Below are positions 34,122-48,400 of a DNA stretch of 64,000 bases, piece by piece. The stretch covers positions 372,001 through 436,000 of the forward strand of contig JAREIK010002645.1 of NCBI GenBank assembly GCA_029783825.1, in the 5' to 3' direction. The position numbers and the translations under genes were made by a program. The DNA comes from Sapria himalayana. Its lineage: Eukaryota; Streptophyta; Magnoliopsida; Malpighiales; Rafflesiaceae. Each line of letters starts with the position of its first letter. Position 1 is the first letter of the stretch. The notes under the pieces were generated by a model. The model ran no database searches and had not been told where the DNA came from. It saw only the letters and a program-made list of their open reading frames with translations.

Positions 34122-34387
34122 CTTGAACAAGAGATCATAAGCAATAAGTTCCCAAGGCATTGATATGGACATCAAGCAGCACTTCAATGGCAACATATCA
34201 GCATCAGGAGGAGCAGAGATGGAGGCAAGTCCATACGCATGATTTGCTGCGGCAGAAGCAATGGATGCTGCTTTTCGAGCTAATGAGCCGACACAAAATC
34301 CCCCTTTTGACAGAACTGGAGGAGGGGATGCCCCAAGTTCCTGCTGCCTTTTATCTGACGAATGATATGCATTGGTCATGGCCACTC
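34122..34387 (-). CDS. Unknown conserved protein, exon 6
   Basis: Reads VAMTNAYHSSDKRQQELGAS, PPPVLSKGGFCVGSLARKAA, SIASAAANHAYGLASISAPP, DADMLPLKCCLMSISMPWEL and IAYDLLFK. It ends at AAG/gtcaga. The Ala-rich middle looks helical. The donor lies next to a run of ATTGATCA-(A)n repeats. The following terminal exon could not be fixed. Confidence 0.82.
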
Positions 34388-37300
34388 CTCTGGGCAGAGA
34401 TATTCAGGGGCAACAACATTTAAAAAAAAAAAGATTTTACCAGCGACAGCAGAAACAGCAACTTCCACCTCTCCGTGCCCCCCTGGACCCTTCATATAAA
34501 GCCTGTCCACTTTGGTTGCAGAATGACCAAACGAAAGAAAACTCCCGAACTGAGCCCTGCCAGCTGGCAGGATACTACAATTAGTGAGGTCTAAGTGCCA
34601 TTAGCATTCATTTGACGAAGCTTGTTTTCCCTAGATTTTACTTAATTAATAAATTTACTTAAAGAATTTTATTATTATTATTATTATATTTTTTTATATT
34701 TTTTATATTTTTTTATATTTTTTTTTTATATTTTTTGCTATTTTTTTAAGAAAGAAATGAAGAGTATATATAATATACATGGCAAGGCTCTTTTGCCTGG
34801 GCATGAAATAGCTCATCAAACTTAACAGGGCTAGCATGCCACAACTCCAAAGTAACATTACATTCAATACACTTGTACTCCTCTAATGGAGCATTCTCAT
34901 TAGAGGTGTTAACTGGGCCACACGTCCCAGGCTTGGCCCATAGCACGGCATGTTTCAGCCATGCCTGTCTCAGCACAATACGATCCGAAACTAATCATGG
35001 TACTGGACCGTATCCTAAAAGTTCAACTTTAGTTTAATTCCAATGAGCATTTATTATAAATAAAATTACAATATTCTAATATCATTGTTTCCCATTCTAA
35101 TATTTTATTAGATAAGCTCTCTAGCATAATGGCTTTTTAAACATGCGCTTACATAAATACTAAAAATACATTGGAGGCCATGACTTGATAAGGTGACATA
35201 TATCTTCTTCTAAGAACAACAGGTCTAGGATTTGACACTCATCAGACATAATTTCTCTAATTTTCAAAAAAAAAAAAAAAAATTTTATTGAGATATTAGT
35301 ATCTCTCTTATCTCAGGCTAAAGCAAGATGTCAAGTGCACTAAGTATGATTTCCATCGATATTTATATATTTTGAAAAAAATAATAAAACTCTTGTTAAT
35401 TACAAAATTTAAAAAATTAGAAATGACGATGCATTTTGAATTGAATAACAAAATTAAAAAAATATATTATATAATAATTATTTTATTAATTACCCTTTGA
35501 AATAAAACACAAGAATACAGGCATAAAATAATATAGCATATATACAAATGTTTAAAATGATGAAAATGAAAAAAATCAAAATAAAAGAATTTTTGATTAT
35601 CAAATCCAAAAATACAGTCTCCCCAGCATTAAGAGATAAGATTATCAAGATATTAATTTCTCTTAGAACCCACTATAAAATAGAAATTTTGTGTACTACT
35701 AGCTATGACTTGTTCCTCATCTCAACAAAAATATTTATATTTTTATGTGTATCCATACTCAATACACAAGATTCATGCCTGACATGAGATATATGAAGAG
35801 GTATGTATCAAAGAGGATTGATATATTTATCAAGAACCCAAGACCTCGCCAGCTTTCTGTACTAGGTATGATTTTTGAGAGATTGATATTTCGACGGTCA
35901 TTCCTCAAACAACAAAAGAAATTATGTTTGATAAGTCTCAAAATTAAGACTAATAATCCTTCAATAGAGACAATTATCATTGTAACAAGGTATGACCTCC
36001 AACAAATAGATATCACATGAATACTTCAAAAGATGATGGCTCATCTCAGTATTATTCTATCTCAAATATTGATACCCAGTGCATTGGTGTGTCAATGTAA
36101 TTGCATCTAAGTGAGAGCCTTGTACACTAAAATGGGTGATCACCCTACTGGATAGAATATCTCTGAGTCCGCCTACTTTGAAAATGTGACTTCTCTTAAC
36201 TGTTTGAAGAGAAAAAAATTCAATTCATGATTGATGTAATAGCAATTAGCACGAAAATAACATTCGACTCAATTCAACTAAACTTTAAGCATGCCAAGTT
36301 AGACGTGCAAAACAAATCCACCATTTTTTCTCTCTGCTAAGAGAATCATTCACAACTAGTATGTGTCAAAAAAAAAAGTTGTACTCCAAAGTTTCTATGA
36401 TAATGAGCAAACAAATTATGAGAAACTAGCTCCAATATTATAAGAGAAAAGTTACCATCATAAGCATCTCGAACCATTTGATAACTTACAAATCCTGAAA
36501 AAACTGTAACCTGCAATCAAAAAAGTAATCATGAGTTCTCCCTATGTGATTTCAAGTGTTAACAAATTTTTTGTATTGTGAAGAGGACCCCATGGTTAAC
36601 TCTGAGTGTAAATAAATAATAATAAAAATTATGCAATAATAGTATTATGATGAATAATTTTTTGTTAAGTATTCGTATTTCATCTATTTATTATAGGTCA
36701 TGCCTTAGTATGATGGCAAGTGCTCTAGTGGGAGAGGACAATAAATCACGACTTTGAGACTCATCAACTACAGCATTTCTAATTTTTATAAATTAGATTT
36801 TTGAGATATTAACATATCTAAGATCTTATTTCTTACATTAAATTGGAGCTTATTTTATTTATTTTTTATTATTTAATTTCAAGGTTATATTTTAACAAGC
36901 ATTAATTATAAAATTAGGTGTTTATATTTTCATTCATTGTATTTATTTTTCATGGATTTGCCACAATAAGCATATTAATATTATTGTTTGTCTAGTTTTA
37001 TTCATCACTGTATCAAAGCATAGATGGTGATCTGCTATCACTATTTGAAACATATATAGTAGCTTCCATTTACTACTATTAGTACTATTCACCAATAGTA
37101 CCGTTCTACTACATGTGCTTTCATGGACTACAACATTCTTACAACACTTTAGCCAGGTAGGTATATCTCTCCAAAAAGGTCTATGACTTTTCCTAAAGCA
37201 ACATGAAGCATAGAGACTATTGAGAGTATTTTTATTTTATGTTTTGATCTACTAACCAAATTCAAAAAAATAAAATCTTTAGACCAAATGTTGTGTTATA

Positions 37301-40300
37301 CTAGACAATTAGTTTGTTGAAAACCAAGAGATAATATGCATTCTCAATGAGCATCTAATATCCAAAATTAATTTATGAGAAATAAGTGTATTACATAATT
37401 TTGCTCGATAAGGGCCAAAAATTGGTTGATTTCGATTCTAACAAAAAAAACTTTATTAGATAGCATAGTTTCCATCAAATTCTTGAGAAAAAAGATTAGC
37501 CTATATTTTGCATGCATAGAACAAAAGGAAGCACCTCGGTTGTGAGAGAATTCTACATCAAATTAAAGGATAGATAAGCAAAAAGATATTATGTGTGTGG
37601 ATATTAGACATATTTTGAAAGAAAAATAATTAATGAATTACTTACAAGTCATGAGCAAGGGATAATAAATTTTTCAATCAATAAAAGAGCAACCCAAACA
37701 CATAGAGATTACAAAGAACATTCATGCATTGGAAAGACTAATTGAGGATAATTTCCAAAAGTACATACAAATTTTTGAAGCACCGAGAGCCAAAACTTTA
37801 ATTTCTCCGATCATATCGATTCAAATATCTAAAAAATAAAAAACTAAAAATAAATTAATAGTGTGAACTTACTTTAATATAATAAAATAAAAAAAATATT
37901 AGGATTACCGAAAATAATCGACACAATAAAAATATTATAAAAATTTTTATACTATAAGAATTTGTGTGGAACTTGATGCCTTAAAAAACATGCCGAACTA
38001 TACACCAAAAAACATGGTGCATTAGATTCTAGGCAAACCCAACTCAACGTTAGATTTTTTGAGGCTGGATCCAGTTCAACCTCAATGTTGACTCTCTTCA
38101 TATACTATAACGAATTAGGGAGAGAATACATAACCAAACTAATCACCACAATGAATCTTCCGATTAAGTTTTCGGAAGATTAAAGGATAATCAGTATCAT
38201 GCAAATTTATTTTCAACCTACATATTATAATATTCCTAGGTCCACATCTAGGAATGACATACTAAAATTATAATTTAAAATAATAATAATTATTAATAAA
38301 TTTATGGATTATAATATAATAGTATCTGTGACGTCCGATATCTAGACTAATCACGATGATGCACCTTATGCATGCATCACCGCTCACTATGTGGATTCTA
38401 AATGAATATTAAATAAAAAAATATTAAAATTCTCAGAGATTTTTCATCTTAGTATCATATTCGATAATGTATCTAATAATGAAGTGGTGATTAACATGTT
38501 TCTTATGATTATTAAAGATTATCCATTAGTATCATATTCGAAAATATACGTAACTCACTAAAATTTCTTTATACGCCTCGCAGATAACAAGAGTTCGATA
38601 TTCTCTGTTTGTTTGTGAATCTAAAGAAAAAAAAATTTCAATCGGATGTGAGATACCATTGAAATTACACATACATTATATTGGAGTAATATGTTGGATA
38701 TAAATACGTAATATCCGATTATATCAATAATAAGAGTAGATAACTTATTATTGCCGACACTGACTGGGTTATAAGTATATATGAAATTCCTAAAAATCTC
38801 TTATGACACGACAAATATGTATTCGTCAGTTTATACTTCCATGACTTATATTATACTCATGTACATATACAACATTAGTAGTATTTTTATGAAATTTTGA
38901 GATTACCCGACACTTAACAATATGATTGTAAAGATAAAAACCAAGTACTTAAAGTACTAGTCAACTATTTTATCTCTTTATTGTCTGGTTGTTTGCATGG
39001 ATACTATGGTTAAGATGAAAAAGATAAAGAATGTTTTGACATATATATCTTCGTGTATAAACCATGAAGATCAACCTGAATGATTCATTCAAGAGAAATT
39101 AACTGAACTCTTTATATACTACGATACTAGATATAATGGTAGCAGTAGTAGTGAGATTACAAGTATAGACAAGAATACGATATTAGAAGATAATAACTTT
39201 TTCATTCATGTAGCAAAAATGAAATGAAGAGGTGAACCGTAGAATATAAGCAATCTATATCGATACTTAGATACCGATTACTGCTCAATCTTATCATATT
39301 CTGATAATAAGAATCTTAATATTTTATAATGGTAAAAATCATATAAGTTCACCTATCCCGTGCCATCTAAGATGGCACGTGATCTACTGACTCATCCGAT
39401 ATTAAGTGTAGCATCAAAATCTACATTTTCTATTGCACTAAATATGATTTCAAATAGGATATCCAAATTACGGCTAGATATAATTGAGACATTAGCATGC
39501 ATTAAGGATTGAGAGGATTTGAACTTGGATATCCAGGATCATGCTGGGACTGCAATAAAAGTGAAGGAATTGAGTGCTGATGATGATCCGTATAATATTA
39601 ATGATAATTAATGACTGATAAACAATTAACAGATTAAGACATTGATACTTATTTTTTATTATCATTGATCATATGCAATGAAGCACGGACACGGCTCCCG
39701 ACAGTCGTGTCCACGTGTCCAACACCTAGACACGATACAAACACGGCACGGATACGTGTCTGATACGCCACGTGGCGTATCATTGATCAATCCGTATCTA
39801 ATATGCCACGTGGCGTATCAGATGGTTGTGTCGGCTATCGTATCCATGTCGAGAGTGACCAACATCCACCGACGTCCAGTGGCCAACGATGCCCATGCGA
39901 CGACATTGCCCACTTGACGTAGGCGGCAGACACAATATGCTGGGAGGCAGGGGGCGGGAGTGATTTGAGGGGGGAGGCAGGGGGAGGCAGGGGGGCACGA
40001 TTTTAGGGGGGGGCGACAAGGGGCGGGCGCGATTTGTGGAGATGCAGGGCAGGCACAATTCTGTGGGGAGCATGATTTTTATAAAATAAAATAAAATATT
40101 TTTATTTTATAAAATAAAAAAATATATATTTTTATATAATATAGTATAATTATAAAATATTATTTTATAAAATAAAATAATTATAAATATTATCTAATAA
40201 AATACAATATTTTTATTTTATAAAATAAAAAAATACATATTAATTTTATAAAATAAAATATTTTATTTTATTTTATAAAATACTTAATATTTATAAAGAA

Positions 40301-42407
40301 GATAATTTTTATTTTAAATTTTATTTTTTTATCATGTTGTATCCTAGCCGTATCTGTATCCTAGTTTTTTAGAATTTGTCATCTCTTCGTTTCCTGCCAT
40401 GTCGCATCCCCGTGTCTGTGTCTGTGTCCGTGTCCATCTCTGTGTTCGTGCTTCTTAGACCATATGTTATAATGTTGTCTACTAATAATTATTTTCATTG
40501 TTATTTATCTTTTTTAGATTGACATTATATTTGTTTATATTTTTTTGTCATATTACTTTGAGGTTTAGTTCTTGAATCTTCATTTATATTTTTTATGATT
40601 TGCATTATATTGATTAATATTAATATTTTAGTTTTATTAATTCAGACATTGTTAATTTTTAAATTTTTGTTATTTAGTATACTAAACATAATATTTTATT
40701 TTATTTAATAAAATAAAAATAAAAAAATTATTTATTTATTTTAAATTAACAATTAAGTATTAAAAAATTAAAATTTTTTAATAATTTTAATATTCTGGAT
40801 TAAAAATTTTCTAAATGAGCCGAATTACACATGAATTCAACCCAAACAAGGCCCAAACTAACAAACTCAACCCATCCAGACATGACACAGCACGGCAAGG
40901 CGGCCCGATTGGGCCGCCTAAAATAGGTAAAGCCAGGTCAGGTCGGCCCATTTGACATCTCTAAGAAAAATCAAGCTAACAATGATTAAATTTCTCAAAT
41001 TTGTTTCAACATGGACAATTATTTATGAGAGAGATTTTCACTTCTTAATAATTGTGTCAAATGAGCCGGCCCAGCCCAGTTTTAGGTTCTCCAACAGGTC
41101 TACCGTGCCGGCGCAGCACAGAATCACGGCCGAAAACCACTGGGTTTCAGCCCGGTTCAGGTTAGACAAAACTCAAATTTTTAAAAAGAATTAGGATTTC
41201 GGCAGAGCACCGTTGCGCGGCCGCACGTCCTCGCCCTTTTGGGGCTCAACAAGCCTCCCCTGTAGGGCATCGACTCGTATTGACCACGTTTTGTACATGG
41301 TCACATGCGGTGCCCCATGCCGGCACGGTACTGTAGCGTGACGTGCCCGTGCCGGGGCAGCCCGGCCCGTTTAATTGACGAATAAAAGGGTCGGCCTGCT
41401 TAAAAAATCAAAACGGATAAATTTATTCATTTTAATGAATAAATTGATCCTTAAAAAAAATTGATGATGAACATTCATTCTTGCAGAATGAAGATATTGG
41501 ACTTGCCTATGGATTTTCACATTGACACTATAACCACAAACCTTGGAATTTTTTGCTTTTTTTGAGGATGAATCAGAGTTGGAATTATTAGAAGCCGATG
41601 CCTTATCGATAGGAAAAGCTGCACCATCATTTGCATTGAGAATTACACAGTAGCATTGGCCAACATCAGTTAGCACCTGCAGCAAAGGACACATTAGTTC
41701 GAATATATTAAAATAAAGCATTCACGGTTCTTAAGTGTGCCTTTTTTTAAGCCGATGCTTCACAACATTCAGAGAAATGGTTTGCAATAAATTTCAATCA
41801 AAAAAATTGAAATATGTGAAACGTGTATGATTGAGGCATACTTTTGATTTCTAATCTTTTTTTATTTGCCATTTTTTTTCTTTTATTATTTGAGAACTAG
41901 AGGTGACAATGAGGCCTGGCAGCCCAAACAAGGCCCGACACATGCCACGACCAGTCTCGTGTCATGCTTGGCCAGAGACTGCCGTGCCACATGCCAGGAG
42001 ATGCACAACCCACGTGCCTGGACCATTGGGATACTAATGAGACGAGACAACTTGCGAGCTATTCGAACTCAAATTAGTCAAAACTCAGTCAAAACTCGAC
42101 TCGTGCGAGCTCGACTCAAAATATTGACTAGTCAAATTGAGCAACTTTTAACTCGACTCGAAAAACTCACGAAAAATTCAAAAATTTTTATATCTAAAAT
42201 TTTAATTTTTTTTTTATTTTATAACTCTATTTTAAGGGATGACATAAATAATTTATCTCTATTTTTGTATTCTTAAATAATCAAATAATTTTATTATTAT
42301 TTAGTTAATAATATATTTATTTTAAAAATAATTAATTTTCTTTAAAAAAAAGATGCAATAAAATAGGATATTCTTCTATAAATTATATTAATAAGTTAGT
42401 ATTATAA

Positions 42408-42447
<40 letters not shown>

Positions 42448-45400
42448 CACACACACACACATACATATATATATTTCATACACTAATTCTCTTAGAGTTG
42501 GATATATAATAATTAGGGATGCAAATGAAACAAGACAATTCATGAGCTATTCAGACTCGACTCGATCAAAACTCGGACAAAACTCGACTCGAGTAAGCTC
42601 GAGCTCGACTCAAAATATTAACGACTCAACTCGAGCTCAGTTGAACTCAAACTCGACTCACATCATTAGCACTTCTAACCGTAACCCACGATCGTGAATG
42701 GGTAACAGGTCAAAGAACTGAGTAACCAGATTTCTGAGATCTACCTGCACTTGAACATGTTTTTTTAAAAGTGCATGGCCTGTTTGACACCTCTAGTTGT
42801 GTGTTCATGCATATTATTCCATTTAAGCAAGTTCGTAAATGTGAATGTCATTACATATCAATCCTACATATTTTTTAATATATTTGACTCTTGCCGAAAA
42901 TGAAAACTATAACTAGCAAGTGACCACAAAGAATAACTTAATAAAAATTATGGATAGACACATATTCATTGTAGTCAAAATACTCCTATGGATAGATACA
43001 TGATTGAGAGATTAGACAAGTAATTTTCCTATGGATGAAACAAGGTGAACTGTACAAGTTCTCATCCACACACATGAGCCCCTAGTGATACACTCTCGGC
43101 AAGGGCATTCATCATTAGACAAATTGAATATTTTACAGTTGAGCACCAGGTGAATAATATTTATTGATTATGAAGAATATCAGCTAAGAATGGATACAAG
43201 ATCTTCATATCCAATATGTCATGAGGATATTAGAAATAATCTTCCATTTTATTTACTCTGACATCTGGATGACCCTGTATGAAGGCCACATATGGTGATT
43301 TAATATATTTCATTATATCAATTGATGATTATACTCGATATACATTAATATTAATATTGAAAGAAAAATATCTTTATTATTTTTTAAAAATTTTATTAAA
43401 TAAATAATATTTTATTTGGTTGTAGTATAACAAAGTTGAGAAATAAAAATATTTTAAATTTTATTACTCATTATTTTTATTTTTTTGTGAAAAAAAGAAC
43501 AATTTTATCAAAAATCTTGTATCACCACTACCGCTGTACCACTAGTACATTATTATCAAAATTTAATAAAAAATACTTTATTAATTTTTTTAAATTTTTA
43601 TTAAATAATAAAACTTTTATTTGGTTACGCTATTAAAAAGTTGAGAAATAATAATATTTTAAAATACATTACTCATCAGCTTTCATTTTTTTTTTTTGAA
43701 AAATGAACACATTTATCAAAAAACTTGTATGGCTACTGCCACTACTACACAAAATCAGATAACTGAGATAAAAAATCTACATCTAGTTGAGATGACTATG
43801 ACACTCTTACGTTAAAATGTAATAGGATATTTTTTTTTGAGAGAAACGAAATTAACTACTAACTTACTAATCAATCAAATATCAATTTCTTTTCTCTCAT
43901 ATCATATCTCATAAAATGATTGTAACTAGTGCAAAATACTCGCACTTAATATATGATTATAAAAAAATTGTATTTAAAGAACCTTGGACAAAGTACCTTT
44001 TCATCACATCAAGTAACAACCTCGTTATGTATTATATAATATAAACTTTTATGCCCAATAAATACTTTTTCATCTTCACCCAAAATTTGTGGCATCATGT
44101 AGAGAGAAAAAAAACATGTATCAATAAATGTCTTAGTTTGATACTATAATACTTAAAAATAATATATATATATTATTTATTAGAGATCAAATAAAGAATC
44201 ATGAGTATCGATGTGATATTCTTAGAAAACAAGACTTTCATTAAGGGCAATCCAAGAAAATGCACATTTAAATATTATTGTGATATGCTCCTATCTATGT
44301 CCAGTTGTTACTCCTCACACTTAGATAATCAATGATCATGCTCTTATGCCTACATCTAATACTAGTAGCACAACTAATATTGACATATCCCCTTGGGCTT
44401 TGCATCATGGAGAGGAGCCTAGTATAAGTGTACAACTAGACACGTGATGTGAGTCCCACAAGGAGAAAGAGATGCAAACAGAAGACTTGATCAACTCAAC
44501 CAATATATATATATTACACAGATATATCCACCATCTTTCTCAAATTAATCTTTTGTCAGATCAACTAATTCAATTTTAAATAAATATTCTAATTACACTA
44601 TGAAAAAACTAAAGATATGTTTTACTCATCATTTATTATCTCAATTACTCTGTACACTCATTTTGATATCATATATTATATGCTAAAAAACACAGACACG
44701 AATATGAACACCAAGATACGACAAGGTAGGATACAGAGACACGACAAATTTTAAAAAAACTAAGATACAAATACGACTAAGATACAGCATGATAAAAAAA
44801 ATAAAAATAATTATTATTATTATTTTCTTTATAAATATTAGATATTTTATAAAATAAAATAAAATAAAAATATTTTTTTTATTTTATAAAATAATATTTT
44901 ATAATTATCTTATATTATAAAAAAAATATTTTATTTATTTTATCAAAATCACGCCAACCCCCGCCGCCCCATAGAATCGGCCATTCGGCGTTGAGGATGA
45001 CATCGACCACTCGACGTCGTCGAATGTTAGCCACTCGGCGTTGTAGGCATGGATACGACATCCGATGCATCCATCTGATACGCCATGTGGCATATCAGAC
45101 ACAAATTGGTCAATAATACACCACATGGCATATCGGATACATATCCATGTCATGTCCATACCGTATACACGTGGACACTATTATAGGGAGCCATATTCAT
45201 GCTTCCTTGCATTATAGTTCCTTGTTCTCCCTTGATAGCAATAGAATTCAAAATACTTTTTTTGATGCAAATAGTCATACAGGATGATTATAGGCTATAT
45301 TGAAGGAACTAATTACAATCATATCTAATCATATTTCTTATTTTGAATATTTAAATAAGCATGTAGTAAGACATAGATAAAAGTACATGATGAAGACATA

Positions 45401-48400
45401 ACCCAAAAAAAAAGTAAACCAGCTCAAGATTAGATTAGTGCTCATAGAATTTACACAGCCACAAATCATTTATTATTGAGGCAACTTTTCCCAGGTGGTC
45501 AAGATGATCAGCATCAGATAATTACATTGTATTTTTACATTTCACAAGTTAGTTATGTATCAAATAAATAAAAGTAATGCATTCAGAAATAAGTATTTAT
45601 GCAACAATAATGATCATCATTATTCACACTTTCTAGGAGCATAGGCATGGTGCATTAATTATAAAAGATTTTTTATTTCCAACAATAGTCTTCTAGGGCA
45701 TGATTAAGTAGCTTTTCTTTTATCATTAAGTGTTTGTTAAAACAAATAAAGATAATTTATTAGGTAAAATTTTTCATGTTAGGTTTATGTATCACATAAT
45801 CAACCTTTTAGCACTGGCAAAAATGAAAGATGTTTTCCCCCCCTCTTTTATAAAAAATAAAAGATTTACTAAAATACTTTGTAATATCTAGCAAACAATA
45901 AGTATTTAGCAATCTATATATCTAAGCAGAATTTTAAAAGAAACAATTTCAAATAGATGTGAAACATCGTTAAAATTATACTTAACTTATATTAGAGTCG
46001 TGTATTGATGCCAACACGTATATTCGCATATATCAATAATTAAAATAACGAACTTATTATTATGATTCAAACTGTGATACTAGAATTTTATTTATCAAAT
46101 CCCTGAAAATTTTTTATGATAAGATGAACATATATTTATTTATTTATACTCCCACCACTTGCCTTGCATATGGGTGCATATTTCATATTAATAACATATT
46201 TAGCAAATATTGAGAACATCTTGTATTTAGTGTAATGAGCATTGAAATAAAAACTAAATATTTAAAATATTAATCTTCTATTCCAATACTATTTTTTTAA
46301 TTCATTATATGAATCATAGAATTAAGATAAAATAAATATAAAATATATTAAGATATGTATCTATATATTTATATATTTATTACATAAAGCAAATAACCGA
46401 ACCAAAATATTTTATTCACAAAAAATTAAGTGATATATTTATATATAATGACATTATATATAATAATTAAAATGAATCTCCGAGTATGGATATGAACATC
46501 ATATTCAATTAGCTAGGGACAAAAAATAGAGTGATCCATCGAATAAGAATAAACTATATTGATATTTAAATACCCATTAATGTTTCATCTTTTCACATGA
46601 AAATAATAAGAGTAATTATTTTAAGTTGGTTAAAATTATATAAATCTAAAAATCTCATGTTATCTAAAATGACAGGTGATCTATTAATTCCTCTGATACC
46701 TAGTGTAGAATCGAAATTTATTTTTTTGTTACAGCTAATATTATTTTAGTTAAGAAATCAAGATTACAACTAGATATCATAAAGACACTTAGATGCATGA
46801 AAGACTATAAAGATTCAAAATTGAGTATTCAAAATAAACCAAAATAATATTTGCCGAATGATGACTCATGGGAAAATAATAACTAGCAATACTTTTAAAT
46901 ACATACATAATAATGATAATCTCTATCTACATTCACACTATCATACTACCAAAAGATGTCTCACAAAATAATGACTCGTGCTATTTTGGATAATAATAAC
47001 TCTTGCTAATTTGGATTATTTAGACACTAAATAATATCATTTGAAAATATTGACATCATAGCTAACGATACTTTTAAATGATGACTTATGTGTCATGTCA
47101 TGGACATCGAGAATGATGATTCACATGATCGACTTTTAGAAGCATACTTGAGATTGAGAATATTCAGACACCAATTAATGATTTTGGCTCATGTTAATTT
47201 GCATTATTTTTTTATACGATACAATGTTTTTTTATTTTTTTGTTTTTTTTATTTTTGATGATTATGCTTCATGCTACATTATTTATCATATTGATATTAT
47301 ACTTACGAATGACACGCCCAGCATGACCCGACATGAATCTGCCCAACTGTGTGCCGGACAAACCATGTCGGGCCTATTAAATTATGTCATGTCATATTAG
47401 CACGGCAGGATATCCATTTCCTGCATGCCTGGCACAGCATAGAAGTACAACCGCCCCTCATAAAATAAGCATTGTGACATGGCACGGCCCATTTGACACT
47501 TCTAAAAACAAGTACACCCAAAAATATTTGATGATATGTGAAAAAAAAATTCTCACCTGAATATACAATTTGATATATGATATAGCCTCAAAAAATAAAA
47601 ATCAATATTCGACTCATCAAAAAATTAGCAATTAATATTGTTCCTTCCCTAAAAACAAGTGCAATCACACAGAAATTTATATAGATACATATATCCATTG
47701 CACTGCCACAGCGACACCACGGCACCATTTTTCCCAGTAACCAAATAATATAGAAACCTATACAAAAACCACCTAGGCACTACTAATACCATCATGGCAC
47801 AACCACCGCACCACCATATCACCACCACAACATATTGTCCACACCATCACGAAAGTAAACACAAAGCACACCACCCGAGAAACTATCACAAAAACTATCA
47901 TAGAAACCATTATTGCCCCACCTTGACACACTGTTCACGCCACCAAGAAATCAAACACAGAAACCACTACACCAACATGAAACAAATGGTGCCACAGTTT
48001 ATTGACACCAACCACTAATGCTTGTCATTGATGACACTAGCACATGGATCGCCACCATGCAGGTCACTGCATGCCACCACCTATGGTCCCCATGGCCTCC
48101 TATAAACATGATCACCTCTGATACCGTGTTAGGATTTTACAATTTTGGAGGGCGAGAGAGGAACGAGAGGAGAGGGAGAGAAGGTGAGAGAGAGAGAGAG
48201 AGAGAGAGAGGAATGATAGGAGAGAGAGAGAGAAATGAAATAAGAGAGAGAAAGAGGGGGGGACATGAGGAGAGGAACGAGAGAGAGAGAGAGAGAGAGA
48301 GATGGTGACAGAAAATATAAGACTCATTTTTCATTAAATTCAAAAAACAAAAATAAAATTCATATTAAGGCAGTCATGACCCACAAGTCAAGTATTCACG

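Larger units (their letters stand above)
39676..40458. mobile_element. Terminal-inverted element GAAGCACGGACACGG, copy 1
   Basis: The left edge reads gaagcacggacacggctccc. The right edge reads gtgtccgtgtccatctctgtg...cgtgctt, its inverted partner. Near the left end are two CACGTG-centred palindromes (39761-39782 perfect, and 39803-39818). A G-rich tract follows, then A/T-rich sequence. A second, worn copy lies at 44,688-45,212 in opposite orientation. Confidence 0.65.
37960..40965 (+). pseudogene. hAT transposase ruin 1
   Basis: Plus-strand remnants. About 38,020-38,290 corresponds to the LTSFIYNNELE...IPRSTSRND region. About 38,645-38,730 reads DVRYH-stop-NYTYIILE, then GYKYVISDYIN (hAT RWNSTYLML block). 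About 39,357-39,450 reads YPVPSKMARDLLTHPILSVA then SKSTFS, the C-terminal dimerisation block of RICESLEEPER-like transposases. The right terminus is probably CGGCCCATTTGACATCTCTA at 40,946-40,965. It is interrupted by the palindromic element at 39,676-40,458. Left end not found. Confidence 0.75.

Noticed and set aside
34901..40965. A 6-kb hAT element from the left end at 34901 to the right end at 40965
   Set aside because: It would enclose the 36456-36510 exon of the minus-strand gene, which is in correct order and frame. The two ends are therefore probably unrelated.
41898..42795. Single GC element with intact ends
   Set aside because: The two ends are flanked by different 8-mers and the middle holds other repeats, so it may be two copies. 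Reported only as a composite.
48018..48343. Arg/Glu-rich plus frame and Ser/Leu-rich minus frames
   Set aside because: Translation of a GA microsatellite.
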